Shown here in pieces: positions 1 through 8,506 of a DNA stretch of 64,000 bases. This DNA is from Bacteroidota bacterium. Its GTDB lineage: Bacteria > Bacteroidota > Bacteroidia > Chitinophagales > Chitinophagaceae. The DNA is taken from positions 186,001-250,000 of the forward strand of contig JAEZGS010000016.1 in NCBI GenBank assembly GCA_023437225.1, in the 5' to 3' direction. Within the stretch, counting starts at the first letter, position 1. Every line of letters begins with the position of its first letter. Position numbers and translations under genes: made by a program. The notes beneath the pieces are model-generated. The model had not been told where the DNA came from. It was given only the letters and a program-made list of their open reading frames with translations, and ran no database searches.

Positions 1-1437
1 GAATTCTGGAAAGAAAAGCAGGATAGTTATGTGGAAGATGGAGATTCACTTGTGACGGCCCGTGACGTTACCAACGGTGCAGCCAAAGGGAAAGAATTGC
101 TGGTAAGGATCGGGCAATCCGGCACACATGAGCGCTCCAGGATGATTGTACACGGAAACATCATTTATTCATTATTCGTATCGTCTCCCCATAAAGATGT
201 TTATAGCGATCATGTAAATCGTTTCTTCAGTGAGTTCACCCCTCTCACTAAACTGAATAATTTCGATCTTACTTCTTCCAAAACCGCATCGATCCTTAAG
301 GACCTGCAAAGTGCAGACAGTATCACCAGGATCCGGGCGTTGGATGCACTTGAAGAAGCTCCATTTACAAAAGCTGATATTGGGCAGCTTCAACAAGCGC
401 TCATAAAGTCGTATAAGCCACGCACTAAATGGCATCGTGAAACTTCAATCAACGAAGCGATAGCAGAGCGACTTGCGGAATTTAATGATCCATCAACATT
501 ATCTTTTGCGAAAAAGAATTACCCGGCATATAAGTCATCTCCCGATATGCAGGTGTTGCTCATTCATCTTGTGCAACAGATGCGAACGAAGGACGCAATG
601 AAAACGATTGTGGAGTTTTATAAGAACCAACCGCCATCAAAGAGTCTTTATTACAATCAAAGGAGCTTCTTCACGGACAGCTTGCATTGGACAAGAGAAC
701 ATCTGGGAGCGATGCGCCACCTTTTGCCTGCGAGGACGCAGGGACCATTCATCGCCGACTTATATCTTCAGAGCATCGACAGCAATCTTATTAGCAAAGA
801 CCTGTTAACCTCTCTTGAGCCAGATGTACTAACACTTACAAAGGAATGGATGCCATCACTGATGAATAAAGACTCCGGCTTTGACTTCAATGTATATTCT
901 GTTATTACACTGCTATCGCGAATTAATTCTAAACAATCCATCGACATGCTGAATAAACTTCAGGCATCGCCGCATCCCTTCATTCAGAAACGCGCGTTGA
1001 TCCGATTGATGGAAAGTGGAAATCAGTATCAGGCTGGCTTGATTCAGTCGCTTGCGGCCGACAGCACGGTAAGAATATCGCTTTATGAGGAACTAAAAGA
1101 TCTTGGCAAAGAGAACCTGTTCCCGGCAAAATATCTAACGCAAAAATATTTTGCCACTACCCACATCTATTATGCGGCGTCAGAAGATGAAGAACCGACA
1201 TCGATAGAATATGTTGGGGATAAGACAGTAAAGTTACAGGGACAATTGTTGCGGGTGTATTTATACAAGGTGACTTATTATTCAGGAGATGATGCGGTTT
1301 CTTACCTCGGAGTAGCTGGCGGGTTTGATGCAGAGAACGGCAGCACGAGTCTTCTGACCGATATCAGTGGAGTTTATTTTGGAGAAGAATTCGATGCTGA
1401 TTCAGTGGACGAACAGGTGAACAAGTACCTCGAGTGA
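1..1437 (+). CDS. Hypothetical protein, C-terminal part (5' end outside window)
   Basis: The frame is open to the first base of the window, so this is the last 478 residues of a longer protein. A GTG at 31 is only an internal valine codon. I do not recognise the family. What can be seen: an early segment ending in 'NRFFSEF', then a long helical region of short alpha-alpha units that resembles HEAT-type repeats (about residues 100-370), then a C-terminal part richer in beta strands. No membrane segment or catalytic motif is visible in this portion. A bidirectional terminator follows, and the next gene converges on it. A scaffolding or repeat-protein role is only a guess. Confidence 0.75.
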   Translation, partial: EFWKEKQDSYVEDGDSLVTARDVTNGAAKGKELLVRIGQSGTHERSRMIVHGNIIYSLFVSSPHKDVYSDHVNRFFSEFTPLTKLNNFDLTSSKTASILKDLQSADSITRIRALDALEEAPFTKADIGQLQQALIKSYKPRTKWHRETSINEAIAERLAEFNDPSTLSFAKKNYPAYKSSPDMQVLLIHLVQQMRTKDAMKTIVEFYKNQPPSKSLYYNQRSFFTDSLHWTREHLGAMRHLLPARTQGPFIADLYLQSIDSNLISKDLLTSLEPDVLTLTKEWMPSLMNKDSGFDFNVYSVITLLSRINSKQSIDMLNKLQASPHPFIQKRALIRLMESGNQYQAGLIQSLAADSTVRISLYEELKDLGKENLFPAKYLTQKYFATTHIYYAASEDEEPTSIEYVGDKTVKLQGQLLRVYLYKVTYYSGDDAVSYLGVAGGFDAENGSTSLLTDISGVYFGEEFDADSVDEQVNKYLE

Positions 1438-1460
1438 AACAAGAGTCTCACAAAGTAAAA

Positions 1461-1490
1461 GGGATCATCAGTTGATGATCCCTTCTTTAT
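1461..1490. terminator. Bidirectional intrinsic terminator
   Basis: A perfect 10-bp stem (1461-1470 with 1473-1482) has a 2-nt loop and is flanked by a T-rich run on the right and an A-rich run on the left. It lies between two converging stop codons and can end transcription from both sides. Confidence 0.85.
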
Positions 1491-1503
1491 TTAAGCGATG
1501 TGA

Positions 1504-3777
1504 TTAATGAGCAACTTTAGCTGCCTGGCTTCTGATGACGTTCAATGCGCCACCCGCTTTAAACCATTCAATCTGTGATTCATTGTACGTGTGGTTAAGC
1601 ACAACCTCATCACTGGTTCCATCGTCATGATGCAACACCATGGTAAGTGTTTTGCCTGGTTGAAACTCTGTTAAGCCATTGATATCGATAGTGTCATTTT
1701 CCTGCACTTTATCATAATCTTCCTTGTGGGCAAATGTCAATGCAAGCATGCCCTGTTTCTTCAGGTTCGTTTCATGGATCCGAGCAAAGCTTCTCACCAC
1801 AATGGCGCGAACTCCAAGATGGCGAGGCTCCATCGCCGCATGTTCCCTGGAGGAACCTTCCCCATAGTTTTCATCGCCAATAACGACAGACCCGATTGAC
1901 GCCGCTTTGTATGCGCGTTGGGTAGCAGGCACCGGACCGTATTCACCGGTAAGTTGATTCTTTACCGAATCCGATTTATCATTGAAATAATTGATCGCAC
2001 CGATCAACATGTTGTTCGAAATATTGTCGAGGTGACCGCGAAACTTTAACCAGGGTCCTGCCATTGATATGTGGTCAGTAGTGCATTTACCTTTTGCTTT
2101 GATCAGCAAGCGCAAGCCTTTCAGGTCAACACCTTCCCATGCAGCAAATGGTTCAAGCAATTGCAAGCGACTCGAATCGGGGCTTACCTTCACCTGTACT
2201 CCGCTTCCATCTTCTGCTGGTGCCTGGTATCCTGCATCCTCTACGGAAAATCCATTCGGAGGAAGTTCAATACCCTGCGGCTCATCGAGCATTACTTCAA
2301 TCCCCTGTTCGTTCGTCAGCTTGTCCTTAAGCGGATTGAAGGTCAGATCTCCTGCGATGGCAAATGCGGTGACTACTTCTGGCGACGCAACGAAGGCATG
2401 TGTCGATGCAAGACCATCGTTTCTCTTTGCAAAGTTCCGGTTGAATGAAGTGATGATAGAATTCTTCCGGTTGGGATCATCAATATGACGAGCCCACTGT
2501 CCAATGCACGGGCCGCAAGCGTTGGCGAGCACAACACCACCTATCTTATCAAAGGTATTCAGGTAGCCATCTTTTTCAATTGTATGGCGCACCAATTCGC
2601 TTCCGGGAGTTATCGTGAATTCTGCACGCGTGCGTAAATTCTTATCGATAGCCTGCTTAGCTACGGAAGCCGACCGGCTGATATCCTCATAAGAGGAATT
2701 GGTACAGGATCCGATCAGGGCCACTTCCAGCTTTTGAGGCCAGTTGTTTACGCGAACGGCATCCGCGAATTTGCTGATAGGCCATGCAAGATCCGGGGTG
2801 AACGGGCCATTGATATGGGGCTCCAGTTCATCAAGGTTTATCTCGATCAGTTGATCGTAATATTCTGAAGGGTTTGCATAAACCTCTGCATCGGGACGAA
2901 GATGATCGCGCACCTCATTAGCCAGATCTGCTACTTCAGCTCTTTCCGTTGCGCGGAGATATTCTTCCATTCTAACGTCATATGCAAACAGAGAACAGGT
3001 TGCACCAACTTCCGCACCCATGTTACAGATTGTTGCTTTACCGGTTGCACTCAGTGAATCTGCCCCTTCTCCAAAATATTCAATGATAGCGCCGGTACCT
3101 CCTTTTACAGTAAGGATACCTGCCACTTTAAGAATTACATCTTTTGCACTCGTCCAGCCATTTAAACGGCCGGTCAGTTTTACACCGATAAGTTTTGGCA
3201 TTTTCAATTCCCATGCAAGACCAGCCATCACGTCAACGGCGTCAGCGCCGCCCACACCAATGGCCACCATTCCAAGTCCGCCGGCATTAGGAGTGTGACT
3301 ATCGGTACCGATCATCATACCGCCTGGGAATGCATAATTTTCAAGCACAACCTGGTGAATAATCCCGGCGCCAGGTTTCCAAAAACCAATTCCGTATTTG
3401 TCAGAGATCGAAGCAAGAAAATCATACACTTCTCTGTTGGTTTCTATAGCTGTCTTCAGATCTGTGCTTGCTCCGGATTTCGCCTGGATAAGGTGATCAC
3501 AGTGAACCGAGGAGGGCACTGCAACTTTGTTGCGGCCGCAGGTCATAAACTGTAGGAGGGCCATCTGTGCGGTGGCATCCTGCATCGCTACCCTGTCGGG
3601 CGCGAAATCAACGTAGTCCTTACCGCGCTGGTAGGGAGCTGTGGGCTCCTGGAATAAATGTGAATAAAGTATCTTATCGGCAAGGGTAAGAGGCTTGCCC
3701 AGTAGCTGGCGGGCCTTGTCCACCTTAGCAGGCAATTGAGCGTATGTCTTTCTAATTAAGTCCAGATCAAAAACCAT
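1504..3777 (-). CDS. acn: Aconitate hydratase (mitochondrial-type aconitase)
   Basis: Interconverts citrate and isocitrate in the TCA cycle, in the cytoplasm, using a [4Fe-4S] cluster. The 757-residue length and the Cys358, Cys421 and Cys424 ligands (in 'GSCTNSS' and 'ACGPCIGQ') match mitochondrial-type aconitases, not the longer AcnA or the AcnB architecture. The C-terminal swivel domain carries 'GEGSSREHAA'. The start is the ATG at 3777; a TAAATTTG -7 element lies about 55 bases upstream. The gene stands alone, with a bidirectional terminator at its 3' end. Identification is firm; the exact start is slightly less so. Confidence 0.97.
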   Translation of the reverse strand: MVFDLDLIRKTYAQLPAKVDKARQLLGKPLTLADKILYSHLFQEPTAPYQRGKDYVDFAPDRVAMQDATAQMALLQFMTCGRNKVAVPSSVHCDHLIQAKSGASTDLKTAIETNREVYDFLASISDKYGIGFWKPGAGIIHQVVLENYAFPGGMMIGTDSHTPNAGGLGMVAIGVGGADAVDVMAGLAWELKMPKLIGVKLTGRLNGWTSAKDVILKVAGILTVKGGTGAIIEYFGEGADSLSATGKATICNMGAEVGATCSLFAYDVRMEEYLRATERAEVADLANEVRDHLRPDAEVYANPSEYYDQLIEINLDELEPHINGPFTPDLAWPISKFADAVRVNNWPQKLEVALIGSCTNSSYEDISRSASVAKQAIDKNLRTRAEFTITPGSELVRHTIEKDGYLNTFDKIGGVVLANACGPCIGQWARHIDDPNRKNSIITSFNRNFAKRNDGLASTHAFVASPEVVTAFAIAGDLTFNPLKDKLTNEQGIEVMLDEPQGIELPPNGFSVEDAGYQAPAEDGSGVQVKVSPDSSRLQLLEPFAAWEGVDLKGLRLLIKAKGKCTTDHISMAGPWLKFRGHLDNISNNMLIGAINYFNDKSDSVKNQLTGEYGPVPATQRAYKAASIGSVVIGDENYGEGSSREHAAMEPRHLGVRAIVVRSFARIHETNLKKQGMLALTFAHKEDYDKVQENDTIDINGLTEFQPGKTLTMVLHHDDGTSDEVVLNHTYNESQIEWFKAGGALNVIRSQAAKVAH

Positions 3778-3833
3778 TCTGATTAAATTTAATTTTTCGC
3801 TTGGATTATGTACCTCGGCAATGAAAATTGTGG

Positions 3834-3841
3834 CAAATTTA
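3834..3841 (-). promoter_or_regulatory. -7 promoter element for aconitase
   Basis: TAAATTTG on the minus strand fits the Bacteroidota TAnnTTTG -7 consensus exactly and predicts a leader of about 50 nt. I see no convincing -33 element at the usual distance. Confidence 0.45.
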
Positions 3842-3895
3842 CCTAAAAATGGATTTATTCGTATACGATACCCTAATAGCTTTTCCTTAATTTCT

Positions 3896-3907
3896 TATTT
3901 TCGCGTC
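3896..3907 (+). promoter_or_regulatory. -7-like element directly before pspC-like gene
   Basis: TATTTTCG (one mismatch to TAnnTTTG) is followed by four bases and then the ATG at 3908. The predicted transcription start coincides with the start codon, which suggests a leaderless message. Confidence 0.4.
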
Positions 3908-4129
3908 ATGGATCGCTTCAAATCTTTCATTGAATGGCATCTCTATGGTGTTTGCGCCGCAATAGGTGAAAAGCTTGGAATATCTACAAGCCGCATCCGC
4001 ACGTGTTTTGTCTATGTTTCTTTTGTTACGATGGGATCGCCATTGATCATCTATCTTACTCTTGCATTCTTAATGAATCTGAAGCGCGACATGCTTCGGT
4101 TCAAGAGAAACCCTCTTCGTTACAGCTAG
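3908..4129 (+). CDS. PspC domain-containing small membrane protein
   Basis: A 73-residue protein related to the PspC family, which in other bacteria senses or signals envelope stress. It has a short amphipathic N-terminal part with the PspC-like 'GVCAAIGEKLGIS' segment, one strong membrane segment near residues 32-56, and a basic tail. The frame stays open to 3821, but the ATG at 3908 gives the canonical PspC beginning and sits four bases after a -7-like element, so I chose it. No pspA or pspB homologue is nearby. Role in Bacteroidota is uncertain. Confidence 0.8.
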   Translation: MDRFKSFIEWHLYGVCAAIGEKLGISTSRIRTCFVYVSFVTMGSPLIIYLTLAFLMNLKRDMLRFKRNPLRYS

Positions 4130-4254
4130 TATCTATCGCCGCTCCTTTATAGCATTCGCCTCATTTGGATATTTGCAACGGCTCGGCAGGATTTTGCCCT
4201 TACTGTTGTTTTTGGTACGAAATTTTCTTAGCTGGAAGAAACAACCGTACACTT

Positions 4255-5043
4255 ATGAAAGCGTCACAACTTTTGTCGGCTGCACTCGTATTGTCCAGCC
4301 TGCTATCTTCCTGCGATCGTAACGAATCAGTTTCTAAGCCTTCCTCTCGTTTACAAGTCCGCCTGACCGATGACCCGGCAGCGTTCGACAAAGTAAATAT
4401 TGACATCCGCGAAATCCACGTAAATTTTAACGGCGACAGTGCTAAAGGGTGGCAGGTACTCCCAGGTGTAAGGGCAGGGGTTTATAACCTACTTGACCTG
4501 GTAAACGATAAAGACACACTCCTTGCTGATGCCATGATTCCCTCCGGTCGCATTCAGCAAATGAGGCTGGTCCTGGGAGAAAATAACTCCATTGAAAAAG
4601 ATGGTAAGGTCTATGAATTGAAAACTCCAAGCGCGATGCAGTCGGGACTTAAATTAAACATTCACCAGGACCTGAATGAAGGTCTTATGTACGTTCTTCT
4701 CATGGACTTCGATGCCGGTCGATCTGTTACCCGGACGGGCAATGGAAATTACGTTTTGAAGCCTGTAATTCGTACTGTTATGAATGCAGCCGGGGGTAGT
4801 ATAAGAAGCGTCGTTATGCCAGATAGCGTTAGAACGTTCGTTTACGCACTAAAAGGCGCAGATACGATTGCCGGCACGGCTACATCCTCAAATGGTTCAT
4901 TCCTAATCAAGGGATTAGCGGCAGGAACTTATAATTTGTCTTTAGTTCCAACCGATACTTTCTATATCTCCAGTAAAATTGAAGGTGTTCAGGTAAATAT
5001 TGGCCAGGTTACCAGTCTGGATACAATTAAGCTGGCAAAATAG
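4255..5043 (+). CDS. DUF4382 domain-containing lipoprotein
   Basis: A 262-residue predicted lipoprotein. The N-terminal signal peptide ends in a lipobox with Cys20, so the protein should be exported and lipid-anchored. Residues about 35-175 match the DUF4382 pattern ('LQVRLTDDPAAFDKVNIDI' at its start). The last ~80 residues look like a carboxypeptidase-regulatory or Cna-B-like beta domain ('GTYNLSL'). The start at 4255 was chosen over the upstream in-frame start at 4165 because it begins the signal peptide directly. Function is unknown; such proteins are thought to sit in the envelope. A strong terminator follows. Confidence 0.85.
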   Translation: MKASQLLSAALVLSSLLSSCDRNESVSKPSSRLQVRLTDDPAAFDKVNIDIREIHVNFNGDSAKGWQVLPGVRAGVYNLLDLVNDKDTLLADAMIPSGRIQQMRLVLGENNSIEKDGKVYELKTPSAMQSGLKLNIHQDLNEGLMYVLLMDFDAGRSVTRTGNGNYVLKPVIRTVMNAAGGSIRSVVMPDSVRTFVYALKGADTIAGTATSSNGSFLIKGLAAGTYNLSLVPTDTFYISSKIEGVQVNIGQVTSLDTIKLAK

Positions 5044-5082
5044 GGGTCACTTAAATATGCTCTGAATGTAGATAGTTATAAG

Positions 5083-5115
5083 CCGCTTGAAATCAAGTAT
5101 TTCAAGCGGTTTTTT
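5083..5115 (+). terminator. Intrinsic terminator after DUF4382 lipoprotein
   Basis: A perfect 11-bp stem (5083-5093 with 5099-5109) with a 5-nt loop is followed by six T residues. Confidence 0.9.
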
Positions 5116-5156
5116 GTTGATTTAATCATAGCAAACGCCCCAACTTGAGCAATCTA

Positions 5157-5192
5157 AAGAGAAAATAGAAACAGGAAAAGGAAAATGGAATT
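5157..5192. repeat. Degenerate purine-rich repeat tract
   Basis: A run of imperfect GAAAAnnG-like units lies between two converging genes, separate from both terminators. It resembles the clearer octamer tracts near 22.2 kb and 36.0 kb but is much more degenerate. Confidence 0.35.
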
Positions 5193-5255
5193 TGATGTTT
5201 TTACAATAGTTTGAATGATATTAACTTATAACGACAGACTAAACTTTTTATTTAT

Positions 5256-5280
5256 AAAAAAAGCGAACTGTAATGTTCGC
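5256..5280 (-). terminator. Intrinsic terminator for kdsA
   Basis: A 6-bp stem GCGAAC/GTTCGC (5263-5268 with 5275-5280) is followed, on the minus strand, by seven T residues. Confidence 0.75.
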
Positions 5281-5316
5281 ATTTTTAAGAATTTAGGTTA
5301 GCCTAAAAAAAATTTG

Positions 5317-6138
5317 TTATAAAGAAGCTTTTCTCAGCTTCAATAAATCCTTTAATAGGTTTTCCAGCAGTTCGAGTCTCAGCATGTTAGCGCCATCGCT
5401 TTTTGCAACAGAAGGATCAGGATGGGTTTCAATAAACAATCCATCAGCTCCGCATGCAATTGCAGCTCTTGCCATTGTACCTATTAATTGCGGATTGCCG
5501 CCAGTGATGCCAGAGGTCTGATTAGGTTGTTGAAGACTGTGTGTGCAATCCATAACTACGGGAACCCCGAGTGCTTTCATGATCGGAATATTTCGGAAAT
5601 CGACCACCAGGTCCTGGTAACCGAATGTCGTCCCCCGTTCCGTGAGTATCACTTTGTCGTTGCCCGCATTGCGAACTTTTTGGACAGCAAATTTCATTGA
5701 CTCGCCACTTAGGAATTGACCTTTTTTGATGTTCACCACTTTTCCGGTTTCAGCGGCCGCTACCAAAAGGTCAGTTTGCCTGCATAAAAAAGCGGGGATC
5801 TGCAAAACGTCGATGTACTTCGAAGCAGGCGCCGCTTCATCGTATGAATGAATATCCGAGGTCGTTGGCAATCCATATTTTTCGCCGGTGCGTTTTACAA
5901 GCTCAAGTGCTGTTTCGTCCCCGATGCCGGTGAACGAGTTCGCGCTGGTCCGGTTGGCCTTCCGATAGGATGCCTTAAAAATATAGGGAATGCCAAGGTT
6001 CTTACAAATGGAAGACACTTCGTCCGCGACCTGCATTACGAGTTCTTCGCTTTCTACAACACAGGGGCCTGCTATGAGAAAAAAACTGTTTTCGTCATAG
6101 GATTGCCCTGTGAATATTTCGGTTAAAAATTTTTCCAT
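5317..6138 (-). CDS. kdsA: 3-deoxy-8-phosphooctulonate synthase (KDO-8-P synthase)
   Basis: Condenses arabinose-5-phosphate with phosphoenolpyruvate to give KDO-8-phosphate, the precursor of the lipid A-linked sugar KDO, so it shows an LPS-bearing outer membrane. The 273-residue protein has the family signatures 'IAGPCVVES' near the N-terminus, 'FKASYRKANRTS', 'DCTHSLQQPN' and 'FIETHPDPS'. The frame extends to 6177, but the ATG at 6138 gives the canonical beginning and is preceded at exactly four bases by a perfect TACCTTTG element. It is followed by its own terminator and is probably monocistronic. Confidence 0.97.
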   Translation of the reverse strand: MEKFLTEIFTGQSYDENSFFLIAGPCVVESEELVMQVADEVSSICKNLGIPYIFKASYRKANRTSANSFTGIGDETALELVKRTGEKYGLPTTSDIHSYDEAAPASKYIDVLQIPAFLCRQTDLLVAAAETGKVVNIKKGQFLSGESMKFAVQKVRNAGNDKVILTERGTTFGYQDLVVDFRNIPIMKALGVPVVMDCTHSLQQPNQTSGITGGNPQLIGTMARAAIACGADGLFIETHPDPSVAKSDGANMLRLELLENLLKDLLKLRKASL

Positions 6139-6142
6139 CTGG

Positions 6143-6150
6143 CAAAGGTA
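6143..6150 (-). promoter_or_regulatory. -7 element of kdsA (leaderless arrangement)
   Basis: TACCTTTG on the minus strand is a perfect TAnnTTTG match and ends four bases before the kdsA ATG, predicting that transcription starts at the start codon. Confidence 0.5.
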
Positions 6151-6185
6151 AATCTTGACCCTATCTTTTTTGAGCAAGTTTTATT

Positions 6186-6193
6186 TAGGTTTG
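6186..6193 (+). promoter_or_regulatory. -7 element upstream of threonine dehydrogenase
   Basis: TAGGTTTG matches TAnnTTTG and predicts a leader of about 30 nt. It lies in the divergent region shared with kdsA. Confidence 0.4.
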
Positions 6194-6226
6194 TGTCTCA
6201 CTATTACCAGATCATAAAATCGAAGA

Positions 6227-7174
6227 ATGAATACAACGAAAGAAAAGATCCTGGTGATCGGAGCTTCCGGACAGATTGGAGTGGAATTGACAATGGCTTT
6301 AAGATCACTTTACGGCAACTCAAATGTTATTGCATCCGACCTTCGCGAAGAAAATGAACTTTTAAAAGGTACCGGTCCCTATGTTTCCCTTGACGTGATG
6401 AATAAGGAAATGCTTCACGTACAGGTCATTCGACAAAACATAACCCAGATCTACCTTTTGGCTGCCATGCTTTCAGCAACGGGAGAGAAAAATCCGAACC
6501 TGGCCTGGAACCTAAACATGCAGTCGTTATTAAATGTGCTGGACATCGCCCGGGAAGAGAAACTTCACAAGGTCTATTGGCCCAGCAGCATTGCAGTGTT
6601 TGGTCCTTCCTCTCCCAAAAAAGACTGCCCACAGCAGACGATCATTGAGCCGACTACCGTTTATGGCATCAGTAAATATGCCGGAGAATTCTGGTGCAAT
6701 TACTATTTTCAACGTTACGGTGTTGACGTTCGCAGCATACGATACCCGGGCCTGATCAGTTACAAGTCTGCTCCGGGAGGCGGAACAACGGATTATGCTG
6801 TAGAGATTTTTCATGAGGCGGTGAATGGAAAAGACTACACCTGTTTTCTGAAAGAGGATACCTACCTGCCCATGATGTATATGCCAGATGCCATTCGTGC
6901 AACAATCGAATTAATGGAGGCTCCCGCAAGTAGTATCAATATCCGGACTTCTTATAACCTTTCATCAATGAGCTTTTCGCCCGCTGAAATTGCAGCGGAA
7001 ATTGAAAAGCAGGTTCCTGGTTTCAAGATCAGGTATGAACCGGATTATCGTCAGAAGATTGCAGACAGCTGGCCGCAAAGTATCGATGATTCCAGGGCAC
7101 GTAGCGATTGGGGATGGGCGCACCAGTTCGATCTCCCCGCAATGGTGACCGATATGCTCGCGAATTTGAAGTAG
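6227..7174 (+). CDS. tdh: L-threonine 3-dehydrogenase, SDR (epimerase-like) type
   Basis: Oxidises L-threonine with NAD+ to 2-amino-3-ketobutyrate, the first step of threonine breakdown to glycine and acetyl-CoA. The 315-residue protein is an extended short-chain dehydrogenase: the Rossmann motif GASGQIG is at residues 12-18, catalytic Tyr146 and Lys150 are in 'YGISK', and a Ser pair is near 120. The segment 'APGGGTTDYA' separates this family from nucleotide-sugar epimerases. It is unrelated to the zinc-dependent E. coli Tdh. No 2-amino-3-ketobutyrate ligase gene (kbl) is adjacent. It diverges from kdsA. Confidence 0.9.
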   Translation: MNTTKEKILVIGASGQIGVELTMALRSLYGNSNVIASDLREENELLKGTGPYVSLDVMNKEMLHVQVIRQNITQIYLLAAMLSATGEKNPNLAWNLNMQSLLNVLDIAREEKLHKVYWPSSIAVFGPSSPKKDCPQQTIIEPTTVYGISKYAGEFWCNYYFQRYGVDVRSIRYPGLISYKSAPGGGTTDYAVEIFHEAVNGKDYTCFLKEDTYLPMMYMPDAIRATIELMEAPASSINIRTSYNLSSMSFSPAEIAAEIEKQVPGFKIRYEPDYRQKIADSWPQSIDDSRARSDWGWAHQFDLPAMVTDMLANLK

Positions 7175-7222
7175 ATTAGAAAATACAAACCGTTCGATAA
7201 ATTATTTTAAACGTACAGACAA

Positions 7223-7969
7223 ATGAATAAACCGACTCTTCTTTTTGCTCCGTTAATGATGGCTGTGATTGGATTGAACGCACAAAACCGTAATGGGGGC
7301 GATCCCAAGCTGACGGAGGTATGGACTCCGGAAGCACCAATAATTACTCCAGGTAAGACAGCCAGCGATGCGCCTGCAGATGCTGTTGTGCTTTTCGATG
7401 GCAAAGACCTTTCAAAGTGGAAGGCAAAGGACGGGGGCGATGTGAAATGGAAGATCGAAAATGGAGCATTTACTGTTGCTCCGGGCACAGGAGAAATCAC
7501 ATCAAAAGAAGCCTTTGGTGACTGCCAGTTACACATTGAATGGCGCACTCCATCGGTTGTAAAAGGAGAAGGGCAGGGTCGCGGTAACAGTGGAATATTC
7601 CTGATGAGCAATTATGAACTGCAAATACTGGACAGCTACAATAACAAAACCTATTCGAATGGACAGGCAGGAAGCATTTATAAGCAACTGATCCCTTTGG
7701 CAAATGCTTCACGCAAACCGGGTGAATGGCAAACCTATGACGTGATCTTCACTGCTCCCCGTTTCAGTGATAAAGGATTGCTACTTTCACCAGCCCGCAT
7801 TACGGTGATTCATAATGGTGTGCTCATTCAGAATAATGCTGCGATCTGGGGAGGTACACAATACATTGGGATCGCTTCCTATGATAAGCATCCGGATCGT
7901 ATGCCGATCATCCTGCAGGATCATGGCGATCTGGTGAGCTTTAGAAATATCTGGATCAGGAATTTGTAA
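7223..7969 (+). CDS. Secreted DUF1080 (3-keto-disaccharide hydrolase-like) protein
   Basis: A 248-residue protein with an N-terminal signal peptide (cleavage near 'GLNAQ', residue 20) followed by one DUF1080 domain, a concanavalin/LamG-like beta-sandwich. Family signatures include 'LFDGKDLSKWKAK', 'WRTP' and 'RGNSGIFL'. Some family members cleave 3-keto-glycosides; others are only predicted to bind carbohydrate, so the substrate here is unknown. It follows tdh by 48 bases and ends in a strong terminator. Periplasmic or surface location is inferred from the signal peptide. Confidence 0.85.
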   Translation: MNKPTLLFAPLMMAVIGLNAQNRNGGDPKLTEVWTPEAPIITPGKTASDAPADAVVLFDGKDLSKWKAKDGGDVKWKIENGAFTVAPGTGEITSKEAFGDCQLHIEWRTPSVVKGEGQGRGNSGIFLMSNYELQILDSYNNKTYSNGQAGSIYKQLIPLANASRKPGEWQTYDVIFTAPRFSDKGLLLSPARITVIHNGVLIQNNAAIWGGTQYIGIASYDKHPDRMPIILQDHGDLVSFRNIWIRNL

Positions 7970-7987
7970 AACAGTAATAACCTATAG

Positions 7988-8023
7988 GAGAATAAGTGTC
8001 TTTAAGACATTTATTCTCTTTTT
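7988..8023 (+). terminator. Intrinsic terminator after DUF1080 gene
   Basis: A 14-bp stem containing one G-T pair (7988-8001 with 8005-8018) and a 3-nt loop is followed by a T run. Confidence 0.85.
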
Positions 8024-8035
8024 CTTTGAATTGAA

Positions 8036-8464
8036 CTAAGCGGTTCGCATGATCTCAAGTCCCGAAATATCAGCAACGGTTTTGTTTTCGAGAATCTTCA
8101 GTGTGGCATCCCGTACAAGGATCATAGTGTCATGCAGACCGCACCGCACTTCATCGCAATTCTTACATCGCTCATAGAAATACAAGCTGACACATGGAAG
8201 CATAGCAATCGGTCCGTCGATTAGTCGGATGATCTTAGCAAGCGGTACCTCTCTCGGAGGAATTCTAAAATAATAACCCCCACCTTTTCCCTTCTTGCTT
8301 TCAAGGATGCCTGCGTTCTTCAGTTGCAATAATATGTTCTCAAGAAACTTAATAGGAATGCTTCTCCGTTCGGCAATTTCCGCGATCAGCGTGGGTTCGC
8401 CGTGCGGTTTGCCTGCCATATGCATCAGGGCCTGGAATGCGTATTGAGCTTTTTTAGAAAGCAT
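8036..8464 (-). CDS. Rrf2 family transcriptional regulator
   Basis: A 142-residue winged-helix repressor or sensor of the Rrf2 family. The N-terminal helix-turn-helix is typical ('KKAQYAFQALMHMA', 'GKGGGYYF'). Four cysteines follow: Cys91, Cys100, Cys103 and Cys108. Fe-S members such as IscR and NsrR use three cysteines in this region, so a cluster or thiol sensor is plausible but unproven; spacing differs from IscR (92/98/104). It lies 42 bases after dapB on the same strand and may be cotranscribed. A TATCTTTC -7-like element lies 16 bases upstream of its ATG. Target genes cannot be told from the sequence. Confidence 0.9.
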   Translation of the reverse strand: MLSKKAQYAFQALMHMAGKPHGEPTLIAEIAERRSIPIKFLENILLQLKNAGILESKKGKGGGYYFRIPPREVPLAKIIRLIDGPIAMLPCVSLYFYERCKNCDEVRCGLHDTMILVRDATLKILENKTVADISGLEIMRTA

Positions 8465-8506
8465 GTCTTAATGCGGTTTGGAAAGATAATGATTCATACT
8501 GTGAGG

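Noticed and set aside
2069..2488. 139-codon plus-strand frame inside aconitase
   Set aside because: It is fully antisense to conserved aconitase sequence with catalytic motifs, and has no recognisable domain or promoter.
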